64,000 nucleotides of DNA from Pseudooceanicola nitratireducens (GTDB taxonomy: Bacteria > Pseudomonadota > Alphaproteobacteria > Rhodobacterales > Rhodobacteraceae): positions 1 to 64,000 of the forward strand of contig NZ_FNZG01000006.1 of NCBI RefSeq assembly GCF_900109195.1, given 5' to 3'. Numbering within the stretch: position 1 is the stretch's first letter; every line of letters begins with the position of its first letter. The notes under the pieces are model-generated. The model saw nothing but the letters and a program-made list of their open reading frames with translations, was not told the DNA's origin and searched no databases. The translations under genes and the position numbers were made by a program. This document shows, piece by piece, positions 42,774 to 51,392 of this stretch.

Positions 42774-43682
42774 ATGGCGATAACGTTCCGACAACTCGAA
42801 TACTTCCTGGCCCTGTCCGAGGAATTGCACTTTGGAAATGCCGCGCGAAAGCTGAACATCTCTCAGCCGCCGCTAAGCGCCAGCCTGCGCCAATTGGAGG
42901 AAACCCTTGGTTTTGCTTTGATGATTCGATCTAACCGATCGGTCAGATTGACCGAGGCAGGCGCCGTCTTTGCCAAGCACGCTGCGCGGCTGTTGCATCA
43001 GCTGCAACAGGCCGAAACCATCGCCGCGCAGACCGCCAAGGGCACATCCGGCACGCTGAGCGTGGGTTTCGTGCCCTCGATGCTGTTCCGGCGCCTGCCC
43101 GAGATCCTCAGCCAGTTCCAGGAGGCCTATCCAAAGGTCGACCTGATCCTGCAAGAGATGAACACCGCCGGTCAGATCGACCTGATCGAACATCACCAGC
43201 TGGACGTCGGCTTTATCCACGGCGCCCCCCTGCCCGACCAGGTGCAGGATCACCTGCTTGAAACCGAAAGGCTGGTCTGCTGTCTGCCCCGGGGGCATCG
43301 GCTGGCCGGGCGCAGCAAGATCTCGATCCAGCAATTGTCCGGCGAAAAGGTCATCGTCTTTGAACGGGCCTATGCCGAATACAATTACGACCGCATCGCC
43401 GAACTGCTGGCCGAAGGCGGGATGAAGCCGAACGACGGCTACAAGCTGCGCAACTGGTTCACCGTTGTCACCCTGGTCAGTCAGGGCATGGGCGTCGCGC
43501 TGGTGCCGCAGTCGCTGTCGCGCATGGATTATGGCGACGTGAGCTATGCGGAAATCGACGGGCCGGCGGCGGAACACCGCGTGTCGATGATCTGTCACGC
43601 CGACAGCGGCAACGAGGTGCTGCGCGAATTTCTGCGTTTCGTGAAGGCCAGCGACATGGCGCATCTGCCGTCGCTGACCTGA
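42774..43682 (+). CDS. LysR family transcriptional regulator
   Basis: Regulator of 302 residues. The N-terminal helix-turn-helix covers residues 1-60 (F-R-Q-L-E-Y-F-L-A-L, then N-A-A-R-K-L-N-I-S-Q-P-P-L-S-A-S-L). The effector domain starts near residue 90 with G-T-L-S-V-G-F-V. The ATG at 42774 lacks a clear ribosome site. It sits between the TAXI/TRAP-hydratase unit and the acyl-CoA ligase gene and likely activates both in response to an aromatic or organic acid. Confidence 0.92.
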   Translation: MAITFRQLEYFLALSEELHFGNAARKLNISQPPLSASLRQLEETLGFALMIRSNRSVRLTEAGAVFAKHAARLLHQLQQAETIAAQTAKGTSGTLSVGFVPSMLFRRLPEILSQFQEAYPKVDLILQEMNTAGQIDLIEHHQLDVGFIHGAPLPDQVQDHLLETERLVCCLPRGHRLAGRSKISIQQLSGEKVIVFERAYAEYNYDRIAELLAEGGMKPNDGYKLRNWFTVVTLVSQGMGVALVPQSLSRMDYGDVSYAEIDGPAAEHRVSMICHADSGNEVLREFLRFVKASDMAHLPSLT

Positions 43683-43687
43683 GGGGC

Positions 43688-45346
43688 CTAGCCCGGCACG
43701 GCGGCCCGTTTCCGCGCCTTCAGCGGGCGACAGTCATGCAGGCCCGGCAGATCCAGATCTTCGCGAAAGCCGTCGGGGAAGATCCGGTGTTTCTGAACCT
43801 TCTGCGTGCCCGTGACCGGCAGGGCCTGCATGAAATAGATCCAGCCGGGCAGCTTGTAACTGGTCAGCCGGGCGCGGGCCTGGTCGACAATGTCGCGGGC
43901 CAGCGCGGCCTGCCCCTGCGCTGTCTGTCCGGTCGCATCCGCGCCGGGTTTCAGCACGACACAGGCCATGACCTCTTCATCGCGCATCGCGTCGGGGACG
44001 GCCAGCACGGCCACCTGCGCCACGCGCGGATCCCGGGACAGCGCGGTTTCAACCTCGGCCGAGGCGATGTTTTCACCACTGCGGCGAACGATGTTCTTCT
44101 TCCTGTCGACGAAAAAGAACATGCCGTCGGGCGACCGGGTGCAGATGTCGCCGGTGCACAGCCAGTCTTCGTGCCAGATCGCCTCGGTCGCGTCGGGATC
44201 ATGGAGGTAGCCGGAAAAGAACCCAAAACGGGGATCGTCGCTGTCGCTGCGCACCACCAGTTCGCCGGGTTCGCCATCTGGGACGGTGCTGCCGTCTTCG
44301 CGCATGATCCGGGCCAGCACCCCCTTGCGAGGACGGCCGCAGGCGCGGGTGTCGATGTGGCGCGGCTCTTGCGCGGCAAACAGGCCGCGGCCAACCTCGG
44401 TCATGCCCCAGACTTCGTGAAGCGGCACGCCGAACCGGTCTTCGAAGGCGGCGTGATGGGCGGGATCGACCCCGGCACCCAGGCCGCTGTGCAGCGCGTG
44501 ATCGCGGTCGGCCGGGGTTTCGGGCTGCGACATGAGCGCGGGGATCATCAGCCCGAGGTAATGGAACCGTGTCGCCCGGGTTTCGCGGATGTCCGACCAC
44601 CAGTTCGACAGGCTGAACCGTCCGGGCAGGATCAGGCAGGCCCCGCAATCGACCACGCCCCCCGCCGTCAGCATCAGCGAATTCATGTGGAACAGCGGCA
44701 GAGGATTCAGCACCCGGTCCACGCCGGCGCGCAGGGTCTTGTCCCCCCAGGGCGACCCATAAGCCTGCCCCGAGGCCAGCGCGTAGCAATTCGACAGGAT
44801 GCAGCCCTTGGGCTTGCCGGTGGTGCCCGAAGTGTAAAGCAGCGCGGCCGCGCGGTTCAGCGGATCGGCCTGCGGATCAAAGCGCCAGCGATCCGCCCGG
44901 GCCTGGGGCAGGTCAGAGGGATCGTCATAAGCGATCGGGATGTCGGCGGCGGCTGCGGCGCGTGCGGCGGCAAGCGGGGCCTCAAGTTCCGGCAGGGCGA
45001 CGATGGCCGAGCATCGGGAATGATCCAGCACATAGGCCAGCTCGACCGCCGCCAGTTCGGTGTTCAGCGGGATCATGCAGGCGCCGATCCGGTTCAGCGC
45101 GTAGTAATGCAGCATGTGCTGGGGACGGGATTCGAAGGCCAGTCCGATGACATCGCCTTCGCCGTAGCCCCGCGCGGCATAGGCTTCGGCCAGGCGGTCG
45201 GCCTCGGCCAGGACCTGCGCATAGCTCAGCTCGGCCGGGATGGACCAGGCCTGCGCCATGCGCGCGGGCACGGCAAAAAGCGGGCTGTCGCCGTGGCGGG
45301 CCGTGGTGTCTGCCAACATCTCGTAGATGCTTGTGAATCTGACCAT
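43688..45346 (-). CDS. AMP-dependent acyl-CoA synthetase/ligase
   Basis: Adenylate-forming ligase of 552 residues that activates a carboxylic acid to its CoA thioester. The P-loop Y-T-S-G-T-T-G-K-P-K-G is near residue 170, the V-W-G-M-T-E core near 320, and the hinge F-V-D-R-K-K-N near 405. The catalytic lysine lies in G-T-Q-K-V-Q-K-H. Closest subgroup by eye is the crotonobetaine/long-chain type; the substrate is uncertain. It converges on the LysR gene (5 bp apart) and is transcribed away from a LysR-like motif at 45487. Confidence 0.91.
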   Translation of the reverse strand: MVRFTSIYEMLADTTARHGDSPLFAVPARMAQAWSIPAELSYAQVLAEADRLAEAYAARGYGEGDVIGLAFESRPQHMLHYYALNRIGACMIPLNTELAAVELAYVLDHSRCSAIVALPELEAPLAAARAAAAADIPIAYDDPSDLPQARADRWRFDPQADPLNRAAALLYTSGTTGKPKGCILSNCYALASGQAYGSPWGDKTLRAGVDRVLNPLPLFHMNSLMLTAGGVVDCGACLILPGRFSLSNWWSDIRETRATRFHYLGLMIPALMSQPETPADRDHALHSGLGAGVDPAHHAAFEDRFGVPLHEVWGMTEVGRGLFAAQEPRHIDTRACGRPRKGVLARIMREDGSTVPDGEPGELVVRSDSDDPRFGFFSGYLHDPDATEAIWHEDWLCTGDICTRSPDGMFFFVDRKKNIVRRSGENIASAEVETALSRDPRVAQVAVLAVPDAMRDEEVMACVVLKPGADATGQTAQGQAALARDIVDQARARLTSYKLPGWIYFMQALPVTGTQKVQKHRIFPDGFREDLDLPGLHDCRPLKARKRAAVPG

Positions 45347-45486
45347 CTGGTCTCTCCTCCTGGGCGGATTGCAGGGCGGGGCGATCGGGTCGCTGTGCCC
45401 TGCAGATCCATCTGTTGCCGTCCTCCTCTGAACGGCTTGGGGTCAGGCTAGGTGGAATTTGATCGCAAATAAAATACTGAATTTGC

Positions 45487-45514
45487 ATTGACTGATACCA
45501 ATATGACTATCAAT
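45487..45514. promoter_or_regulatory. second LysR-type motif, before the ligase and VOC genes
   Basis: ATTGACTGATACCAA (45487-45501) matches 12 of 15 bases of the motif at 42737. It also forms ATTGA-N18-TCAAT and TGATA-N10-TATCA inverted repeats. It lies in the divergent region between the acyl-CoA ligase (start 45346) and the VOC gene (start 45605), so one LysR protein may control both. Confidence 0.6.
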
Positions 45515-45604
45515 AAAGGGTCCTGCATCCTCTGGCCAACCCTGCCCGCCATCGGGCCTGGCCGTCCCGGATGTCGCGGACCATCACATTGAGGAGGATG
45601 AGAG

Positions 45605-46057
45605 ATGACCGAAGAGACCAACCCGAACTGGCGCTATCCCTATGGCAGCAAGGCCCGGTTCCACATGCATCACGCGCATCTGTTCTGTTCGGACATCGAG
45701 GCGACCATTGATTTCTACACCCGCTGGTTCGATGCGGTCGTGGCGCACGATGGCCCCTATGCCGGATCGCGCAACGTCTTCATGAAGATCGGCATCGGTG
45801 CGATCCACCTGTATGATCAGCAGCCTCGCGATCTGGGGCGCAACGCGGTGCACCACCTGGGTTTCCAGGTCGTGGGCATCGACGACCTGTACGACCGAAT
45901 GAAGGCCGGCGGCGTGCATCTGCCCAACCCGATCAAGCGCAACGACGGCAGCGCCTATTTCATGGTCGCCGCGCCGGACAACGTGCTGCTTGAGGTCTTC
46001 GAACCCGGTCCCGACCGCCCGCAAGAGGTGAACGACTTCTACGGCTACAACGACTGA
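45605..46057 (+). CDS. VOC family (glyoxalase/dioxygenase-fold) protein
   Basis: Protein of 150 residues with two beta-alpha-beta-beta-beta modules. Candidate metal ligands are the His of H-H-A-H-L-F near residue 23, the His of V-H-H-L-G-F near residue 82, and the Glu of V-L-L-E-V-F near residue 130. The fold covers extradiol dioxygenases, epimerases and glyoxalases. With a CoA ligase divergent from it, a methylmalonyl-CoA-epimerase-like or ring-opening role is possible. GAGGAGGATGAG precedes the ATG. Confidence 0.82.
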   Translation: MTEETNPNWRYPYGSKARFHMHHAHLFCSDIEATIDFYTRWFDAVVAHDGPYAGSRNVFMKIGIGAIHLYDQQPRDLGRNAVHHLGFQVVGIDDLYDRMKAGGVHLPNPIKRNDGSAYFMVAAPDNVLLEVFEPGPDRPQEVNDFYGYND

Positions 46058-46371
46058 CGACTGGGTCTTCAGGCCTCTTTCGCCCGACGAAAGCAGACCT
46101 GCCAGTCCTACCCGGCACGTGGCGCACTGGCGTTGCGTGCCGGTTGCCGTCTGCGCCTTGCCCGTTACACCTCGGGGCTATGGATCGGTCTGCGTCTTCT
46201 TTCGCTCAGAGCCGGGGGTGCCTTCTTCCCCGTCGAACTCCGCCAAAAAAATTAATTCCAGCGCAGTTCGTGCCCTGAATATCAGCACATCTGCCCTTTC
46301 CCCGCCCACCACTGGAAACCGCTGCGCAAACCGCCTAGATCCCTTGGGATTTCCAAGGAGCCCAGCCCGAT
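46058..46371. other. 314-bp intergenic stretch with no gene seen
   Basis: The region between the VOC gene and the ion channel gene has lower coding character in every frame and stop-rich reading. An A-rich patch (about 46243-46256) lies mid-way. No hairpin with a T-run stood out. It probably carries the channel gene promoter. Confidence 0.5.
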
Positions 46372-47139
46372 ATGCGCCAGTCCCTGTCCGATTTTCTTGA
46401 CCGGTCTTCCGTTCGCTACACGATCATGGGGGTGATCCTGTTCAACGCCGTGATCCTTGGTCTGGAAACCTCGGAAAGCGTGATGAACACCACAGGCGGG
46501 CTGATCGTGGCGCTGGACACCGCGTGCCTTGCGATCTTCGTGGCGGAACTGGTGGCCAAGCTTTACGCCCGGGGCTGGCGGTTCTTCCGCAATGCCTGGA
46601 ACGTCTTCGATTTCGTGGTCGTGGGCATCGCGCTGATGCCGGCGACCGGTGCGCTTTCGGTGCTGCGGGCGCTACGGATCCTGCGGCTGTTGCGCGTCGT
46701 ATCGGTCGCGCCGACCTTGCGCCGGGTGGTCGAGGGCTTCATCTCGGCCCTGCCTGGCATGGCCTCGGTCTTTCTGCTGATGGGCGTGATCTTCTACATC
46801 TCGGCCGTGATCGCGACCAAGCTGTTCGCGCCCACCTTCCCCGACTGGTTCGGGACCCTTGGCCGGTCGCTTTACACGCTGTTCCAGGTGATGACGCTGG
46901 AATCCTGGTCCATGGGCATCGTCCGCCCGGTGATGGAGGTCCACCCCGAGGCCTGGATCTTCTTCGTGCCCTTCATCCTGATCACCACCTTTGCCGTGGT
47001 GAACCTTGTGGTCGGCCTGATCGTGAACTCGATGCAGGACGCCCATGCCGAGGAAAGCAATGCCGCAACCGACACCTACCGGGACGAGGTGCTGCAACGG
47101 CTGATCGCAATCGAAAAGCGGCTCGACGCGGGGCGTTAG
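46372..47139 (+). CDS. bacterial voltage-gated sodium channel (NaChBac/NavAb type)
   Basis: Homotetrameric ion channel subunit of 255 residues with six helices. S4 carries regularly spaced arginines (L-R-A-L-R-I-L-R-L-L-R-V-V). The pore has the selectivity filter T-L-E-S-W-S-M, identical to that of NavAb. S6 (F-V-P-F-I-L-I-T-T-F-A-V-V-N-L-V-V-G-L-I) is followed by a C-terminal coiled coil ending in E-V-L-Q-R-L-I-A-I-E-K-R-L. So it should conduct sodium on depolarisation and may serve motility, pH or osmotic signalling. CAAGGAGCCC precedes the ATG. A sodium cycle through the Mnh antiporter and TRAP systems fits the window. Confidence 0.93.
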   Translation: MRQSLSDFLDRSSVRYTIMGVILFNAVILGLETSESVMNTTGGLIVALDTACLAIFVAELVAKLYARGWRFFRNAWNVFDFVVVGIALMPATGALSVLRALRILRLLRVVSVAPTLRRVVEGFISALPGMASVFLLMGVIFYISAVIATKLFAPTFPDWFGTLGRSLYTLFQVMTLESWSMGIVRPVMEVHPEAWIFFVPFILITTFAVVNLVVGLIVNSMQDAHAEESNAATDTYRDEVLQRLIAIEKRLDAGR

Positions 47140-47142
47140 GGT

Positions 47143-48069
47143 CTATTCGCTGCGGCGCGCGGGGCGGAAATCGAACCCGGCCTCGTCCTGCAGGTAGGCC
47201 TCGAAGAACTCGGTGAAGGTGGCGACCAGCGGCGGCAGCGTGTCGTAGGGCGGATAAAAGATGCCAAGCGACAGCGGCGCGACCTCCCATTCGGGCAGGA
47301 CATGTTCGACCGCGCCCGAGGCCAGGGCCTCCACCGTCAGGAAATCCGGCAAAAGGGTCATGCCCACGCCGTCACAGGCCAGGCCCAGCAGCACGTCGCC
47401 GTTGTTGCAGATCACATCTTTGCCGGCGGTGATGCTGCGGGCCTCGCCGTTGCGGGCAAAGTGCCAGTGCTCGGCCGTACCGCTGCCGCTGTAAGACAGG
47501 CACAGCGCCGGGTTCAGCGCACCGGGCGTCGCGGGGCGCGGCACCCGGTCGAACAGTGCAGGGGCCGCGACCACATGCCTGGGCACTGCGCAGATCCGCC
47601 GCCAGATCGTCGACTTGTCCGTTGGCGGGGCCGAGATGCGGATCGCCAGGTCGACCTCTTCCTTCAGGATGTCGATCAGCCGGTCGGCCAGCGTCACCTT
47701 CAGCTGCACATTGGGATAGGCCAGCCGGAAGGCCGAGATCAGGCCGGGCATTAGCCGCTGGCCAAGCGACATCGGCACATTGACCGACAGCACCCCCCGG
47801 TCGGGGCGCAACGCGCGGTCCAGATCCGCCGCCGCGCGGTCGAAATCCGCCACGATCGGACCAAAGCGCGCCGCCACGCGGGCCCCGGCGGCCGTCAGCG
47901 CCACCTGCCGCGAGGTGCGCACCAGAAGCTGCTGGCCCAGGTCCTGTTCCAGCCGCGCGACGATGCGCGTCACGCTGGCCGGCGTCATGGCAAGGTTGCG
48001 GGCCGCCTGGGCAAAGCTTTTCTCGGCCGCGACCTCGAGAAAGACACGCACGGGTTTCAGATCGGTCAT
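47143..48069 (-). CDS. LysR family transcriptional regulator
   Basis: Regulator of 308 residues. Helix-turn-helix at about 1-60 (F-L-E-V-A-A-E-K-S-F-A-Q-A-A-R-N-L, then T-P-A-S-V-T-R-I-V-A-R-L-E), of the subgroup related to DsdC/AaeR-like single-domain sensors. The start at ATG 48069 is preferred; upstream in-frame sequence lies in the divergent promoter region. It is divergent from the dioxygenase-esterase-GNAT-pirin genes and probably controls them. Confidence 0.92.
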   Translation of the reverse strand: MTDLKPVRVFLEVAAEKSFAQAARNLAMTPASVTRIVARLEQDLGQQLLVRTSRQVALTAAGARVAARFGPIVADFDRAAADLDRALRPDRGVLSVNVPMSLGQRLMPGLISAFRLAYPNVQLKVTLADRLIDILKEEVDLAIRISAPPTDKSTIWRRICAVPRHVVAAPALFDRVPRPATPGALNPALCLSYSGSGTAEHWHFARNGEARSITAGKDVICNNGDVLLGLACDGVGMTLLPDFLTVEALASGAVEHVLPEWEVAPLSLGIFYPPYDTLPPLVATFTEFFEAYLQDEAGFDFRPARRSE

Positions 48070-48084
48070 CGTTGCATTTTTGGC

Positions 48085-48105
48085 AATGGTAGATGCATCG
48101 ACATT
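48085..48105. promoter_or_regulatory. candidate LysR operator before the quinone-stress operon
   Basis: AATG, ATGCAT and CATT are spaced as an interrupted palindrome across 48085-48105, in the 102-bp divergent region between the LysR gene and the dioxygenase gene. Position and partial symmetry suggest an operator. Confidence 0.4.
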
Positions 48106-48171
48106 ATCATTCCCGGGATGATGGGCCAGCCCTATCTTAAGGCCAAGCAAAGACACATGAGGGAATCACCA

Positions 48172-49104
48172 ATGATCAATCAGATCCGGGGCCTGCACCA
48201 CGTCACCTCGATGGCCGGGGATGCCAGCGCAAACAACCAGTTCTTCACCGGCACCCTCGGGCTGCGCCGGGTGAAGAAGACCGTCAACTTCGACGCGCCC
48301 GACGTCTATCACCTGTATTACGGCGACGAGGTCGGCACGCCGGGATCGGTCATGACCACCTTTCCCTTTGGTCGGATGCCGCGCGGTCGGCGCGGCACCG
48401 GCGAGGTCGGCGTGACCGAATTCGCCGTGCCCAAGGGCGCGATCGACTATTGGGCCGGGCGCTTTGGCAATCACGGCGTGACCGGCGTGAAGGAAGACAG
48501 CTTCCTGGGTCAGCGCCGCCTGTCCTTTGACGGCCCCGATGGCGACAGTTTTGCGCTGGTCGAGGATGAGCCCCGCGACCGAAACGGCTGGACCGGCGCG
48601 GATGTGCCCGAAGACGCCGCCGTTCTGGGCTTTCACGGCGCCCGCCTGCGTCTGCGCGATGCCGCCGGCGCGGCCGAGCTGCTGCGCTTCATGGGCTATG
48701 AACAGGCCGAGAAAAGCGGCGCGGTGACACGCTATGTCATCGACGGCGGCAACGCGGCCAATTCGATCGACATCGAAGAAGTGCCCTCGGCCCCGGCGGC
48801 CCATCAGGGCGCGGGATCGGTGCATCACATCGCCTTTGCGGTGGAAGACCGCGCCGCCCAGGCCGAGGTGCGCAAGGCGCTGCTGGACACCGGCTATCAG
48901 GTCACGCCGGTCATCGACCGGGACTATTTCTACGCGATCTACTTCCGCACCCCCGGCGGCGTGCTCTTCGAAATCGCGACCAACGAACCGGGCTTTGACC
49001 GCGACGAGGACACCGCGCACCTGGGCGAGGCGCTGAAGCTGCCGACCCGCTACGAACCCCTGCGCAGCAAGATCGAGGCGATCCTGCCCGAGATCCAGGA
49101 GTAA
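48172..49104 (+). CDS. ring-cleaving dioxygenase (MhqO-like, VOC fold)
   Basis: Protein of 310 residues made of two VOC modules. Metal ligands appear as the His of G-L-H-H-V-T, the His of S-V-H-H-I-A-F-A-V and the Glu of V-L-F-E-I-A-T. It resembles MhqO/PcpA-type hydroquinone dioxygenases, which remove toxic hydroquinones. I use ATG 48172 with GAGGGAATCACC before it. It is followed 4 bp later by a small esterase, the same pair as mhqO-mhqD in Bacillus. Confidence 0.9.
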   Translation: MINQIRGLHHVTSMAGDASANNQFFTGTLGLRRVKKTVNFDAPDVYHLYYGDEVGTPGSVMTTFPFGRMPRGRRGTGEVGVTEFAVPKGAIDYWAGRFGNHGVTGVKEDSFLGQRRLSFDGPDGDSFALVEDEPRDRNGWTGADVPEDAAVLGFHGARLRLRDAAGAAELLRFMGYEQAEKSGAVTRYVIDGGNAANSIDIEEVPSAPAAHQGAGSVHHIAFAVEDRAAQAEVRKALLDTGYQVTPVIDRDYFYAIYFRTPGGVLFEIATNEPGFDRDEDTAHLGEALKLPTRYEPLRSKIEAILPEIQE

Positions 49105-49108
49105 CCCG

Positions 49109-49714
49109 ATGTCGACCGAGCTTTACACCGCCCTGACCACCCCGCCCGCGCCCGGCGCCCCGCTGCTATTTGCCTTTCACGGCACCGGCGGGGACGAAAC
49201 GCAGTTCTTCGACCTGGCGCAGGGGCTGCGGCCCGGGGCTGGGGTGATCTCTCCTCGTGGGGATGTTTCGGAATTCGGCGCGGCGCGGTTCTTCCGGCGC
49301 ACCGGCGAAGGCGTCTATGACATGGAGGACCTGGCCGCCCGGACCGACCGGATGGCCGCCTTTGTCGCGGCGCACAAGGCGCAGCACCCCGGCGCGCCGG
49401 TCTATGGGTTCGGCTATTCCAACGGCGCGAATATCCTTGCCTCGGTCGCCATGGCGCAGCCGGATCTGTTCGACCGGATCGGGCTTTTGCACCCGCTGAT
49501 CCCCTGGGATCCCGCCCCGGTGCCGGGCCTGAAGGGGCGGCGCATTCTGATCACCGCCGGGCGGCGCGATCCGATCTGCCCCTGGCCGATGACCCAGGCG
49601 CTGATCGACTGGGCCCGCGCCCAGGGGGCCGAGGTCACGACCGAAGTGCACGACGGCGGCCACGACCTCCGCCAACCCGAGGCCGAGGCGCTGGCCCGTC
49701 TGCTGGCCGACTGA
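49109..49714 (+). CDS. alpha/beta hydrolase, MhqD-like carboxylesterase
   Basis: Carboxylesterase/phospholipase-type hydrolase of 201 residues. The nucleophile Ser is in G-F-G-Y-S-N-G-A-N, an Asp in G-R-R-D-P-I-C-P, and a His in H-D-G-G-H-D-L. It lies 4 bp after the dioxygenase gene with CAGGAGTAACCC as ribosome site. Small esterases of this type accompany hydroquinone dioxygenases in thiol-reactive stress operons. Confidence 0.9.
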   Translation: MSTELYTALTTPPAPGAPLLFAFHGTGGDETQFFDLAQGLRPGAGVISPRGDVSEFGAARFFRRTGEGVYDMEDLAARTDRMAAFVAAHKAQHPGAPVYGFGYSNGANILASVAMAQPDLFDRIGLLHPLIPWDPAPVPGLKGRRILITAGRRDPICPWPMTQALIDWARAQGAEVTTEVHDGGHDLRQPEAEALARLLAD

Positions 49715-49795
49715 CCAAACCGGCCTGCCCTACGCCGCAGGCCCGTCCCGGAAACGCAAAGCCCCGCCTTTGCCCCAATCAAAAGGCCCTGGATC

Positions 49796-50095
49796 ATGAC
49801 CGACCCTGTCATCACCTACACCGAAACCGACACCAAGGGCCGCTATGTCGCCCGGGTCGCGGGCACATCGGCCGAAGGGGAACTGACCCTGTCGAAGGCA
49901 TCGCCCCGGACGGTGATCGTCGATCACACCGGGGTGCCGGATGCGCTGCGCGGTCAGGGGATCGCCGCCGCCCTTGCCCGCCGCGCGATCGCAGACGCCC
50001 GGGAGCGGGGGCAGAAGATCGTGCCGCTGTGCCCCTTCTTCCGCGCCTATGCGGAACGCCACCGCGACGACCTGGCCGACGTCATCCAATGGTGA
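49796..50095 (+). CDS. small GNAT-type N-acetyltransferase (YjdJ-like)
   Basis: Short GNAT protein of 99 residues. It has the acetyl-CoA loop L-R-G-Q-G-I-A-A-A-L and the C-terminal K-I-V-P-L-C-P-F-F-R-A-Y of the YjdJ/GTNAT family, whose targets are mostly unknown. It sits 81 bp after the esterase and 85 bp before pirin. It is probably part of the same stress unit. Confidence 0.87.
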   Translation: MTDPVITYTETDTKGRYVARVAGTSAEGELTLSKASPRTVIVDHTGVPDALRGQGIAAALARRAIADARERGQKIVPLCPFFRAYAERHRDDLADVIQW

Positions 50096-50180
50096 CGCCC
50101 AACCGCAGATAGATCCCCACACCGTTTCCCAGGCCCCAAGCCGCCCGCCGCATCCGGGCACAGCCAAGAAAGGCAACGTC

Positions 50181-51143
50181 ATGAGCTGGAATCCCACCCA
50201 GAATCCCGAAGGCCCCCATGCCGGTCCCGACGCGCTTGAAACGCTGATCATCCCCCGCGCCCGCGACATCGGCGGGTTCGAGGTGCGGCGCGCCCTGCCC
50301 TCGCCCAAGCGGCAGATGGTCGGGCCCTTCATCTTCTTTGACCAGATGGGCCCGGCCGAGTTCATCACCGAAGGCGGCATCGACGTGCGCCCGCATCCGC
50401 ATATCGGCCTGGGCACGGTCACCTACCTTTACCAGGGCGAATTCGAACATCGCGACAGCCTGGGCACCCATCAGATGATCCACCCGGGAGAGGTCAACTG
50501 GATGATCGCCGGGCGCGGCGTCACCCATTCCGAACGCACCAGCGCCGAAACGCGCGCCAAACGTCACAGCCTGTTCGGCATCCAGACCTGGATCGCCCTG
50601 CCCGAGGACCGCGAAGACATGGACCCGGCCTTCGAACACCACGGCAAGGGGGCGCTTCCGATGCTGCGCGACGGCGGGGCCTCGGCCCGGCTGATCCTGG
50701 GCGAGGCCTATGGCGTGCGCAGCCCCGTGACCCTGCCGTCCGAGACCTTCTATCTGGACGTCACGCTTGAGCCCGGCGCCAGCTTTCCGCTGCCCGACAA
50801 CCACGAGGATCGCGGGCTATATATCACCGAAGGCTCGGTCGAGGTTGCCGGCGACATCTTCGAGGCCGGCCGCATGATGGTCTTCCGCCCCGGCGACGCG
50901 ATTTCCGTCCGCGCGGGCGAACGCGGTGCCCGTCTGATGGCGCTTGGCGGGGCCACGATGAACCAAAGCCGCTATATCTGGTGGAATTTCGTCTCATCCT
51001 CGCTCGACCGGATCGAGACCGCGAAAGAGGCCTGGAAAGCCGGCGACTGGGAAAACGGCCCCTTCCGCCTGCCCCCGGGTGACGAGGATGAATTCATCCC
51101 CATCACCCCCGACATGGAGATCGGCAAGCCGTTGAAACGGTAA
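50181..51143 (+). CDS. pirin family protein
   Basis: Bicupin of 320 residues. The N-terminal metal site is intact (P-H-P-H-I-G-L, then F-E-H-R-D-S-L and a Glu in S-E-R-T). Pirins of this kind can act as quercetin 2,3-dioxygenases or redox-sensing regulators. The ATG at 50181 follows AAGAAAGGCAACGTC. It is last gene of the group, with a perfect hairpin 9 bp on. Confidence 0.9.
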   Translation: MSWNPTQNPEGPHAGPDALETLIIPRARDIGGFEVRRALPSPKRQMVGPFIFFDQMGPAEFITEGGIDVRPHPHIGLGTVTYLYQGEFEHRDSLGTHQMIHPGEVNWMIAGRGVTHSERTSAETRAKRHSLFGIQTWIALPEDREDMDPAFEHHGKGALPMLRDGGASARLILGEAYGVRSPVTLPSETFYLDVTLEPGASFPLPDNHEDRGLYITEGSVEVAGDIFEAGRMMVFRPGDAISVRAGERGARLMALGGATMNQSRYIWWNFVSSSLDRIETAKEAWKAGDWENGPFRLPPGDEDEFIPITPDMEIGKPLKR

Positions 51144-51152
51144 TCTTCCCGC

Positions 51153-51180
51153 ACCCCTGCCACGGGGCCTGGGCAGGGGT
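51153..51180 (+). terminator. hairpin after the pirin gene
   Basis: ACCCCTGCC pairs perfectly with GGCAGGGGT around a ten-base loop. No T-run follows, so it is a probable but atypical terminator for the quinone-stress unit. Confidence 0.6.
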
Positions 51181-51223
51181 ACAATACGTATAAAGGCTTG
51201 GCCTGAATCGATTTTTCACGTCT

Positions 51224-51245
51224 CCGCAGGCGGCTAAACCTGCGG
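51224..51245. promoter_or_regulatory. hairpin in the leader region of the polysaccharide cluster
   Basis: CCGCAGG pairs with CCTGCGG around an eight-base loop, 150 bp upstream of the gmd start. It may lie in the 5' leader. Base composition of 51180-51390 is lower in GC than the flanking genes, as is usual at the edge of surface polysaccharide loci. Confidence 0.35.
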
Positions 51246-51392
51246 TCACAGATCGGGCAGACCGGCCAAAGACTGCCTGACTTTCTTAACGGCACAATAT
51301 CCGCGCGGCAGGTGGTTGAAGGGATAGGGAACTGTCGCTAAACGGAATGGAAATACGGTTTAAGACCAATTCCTGTACTGAGGACCCCGATT

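Noticed and set aside
46119-46400. 93-codon open frame before the sodium channel gene
   Set aside because: No ribosome site, Pro/Ser/Arg-rich composition, and it runs into the channel start in another frame.
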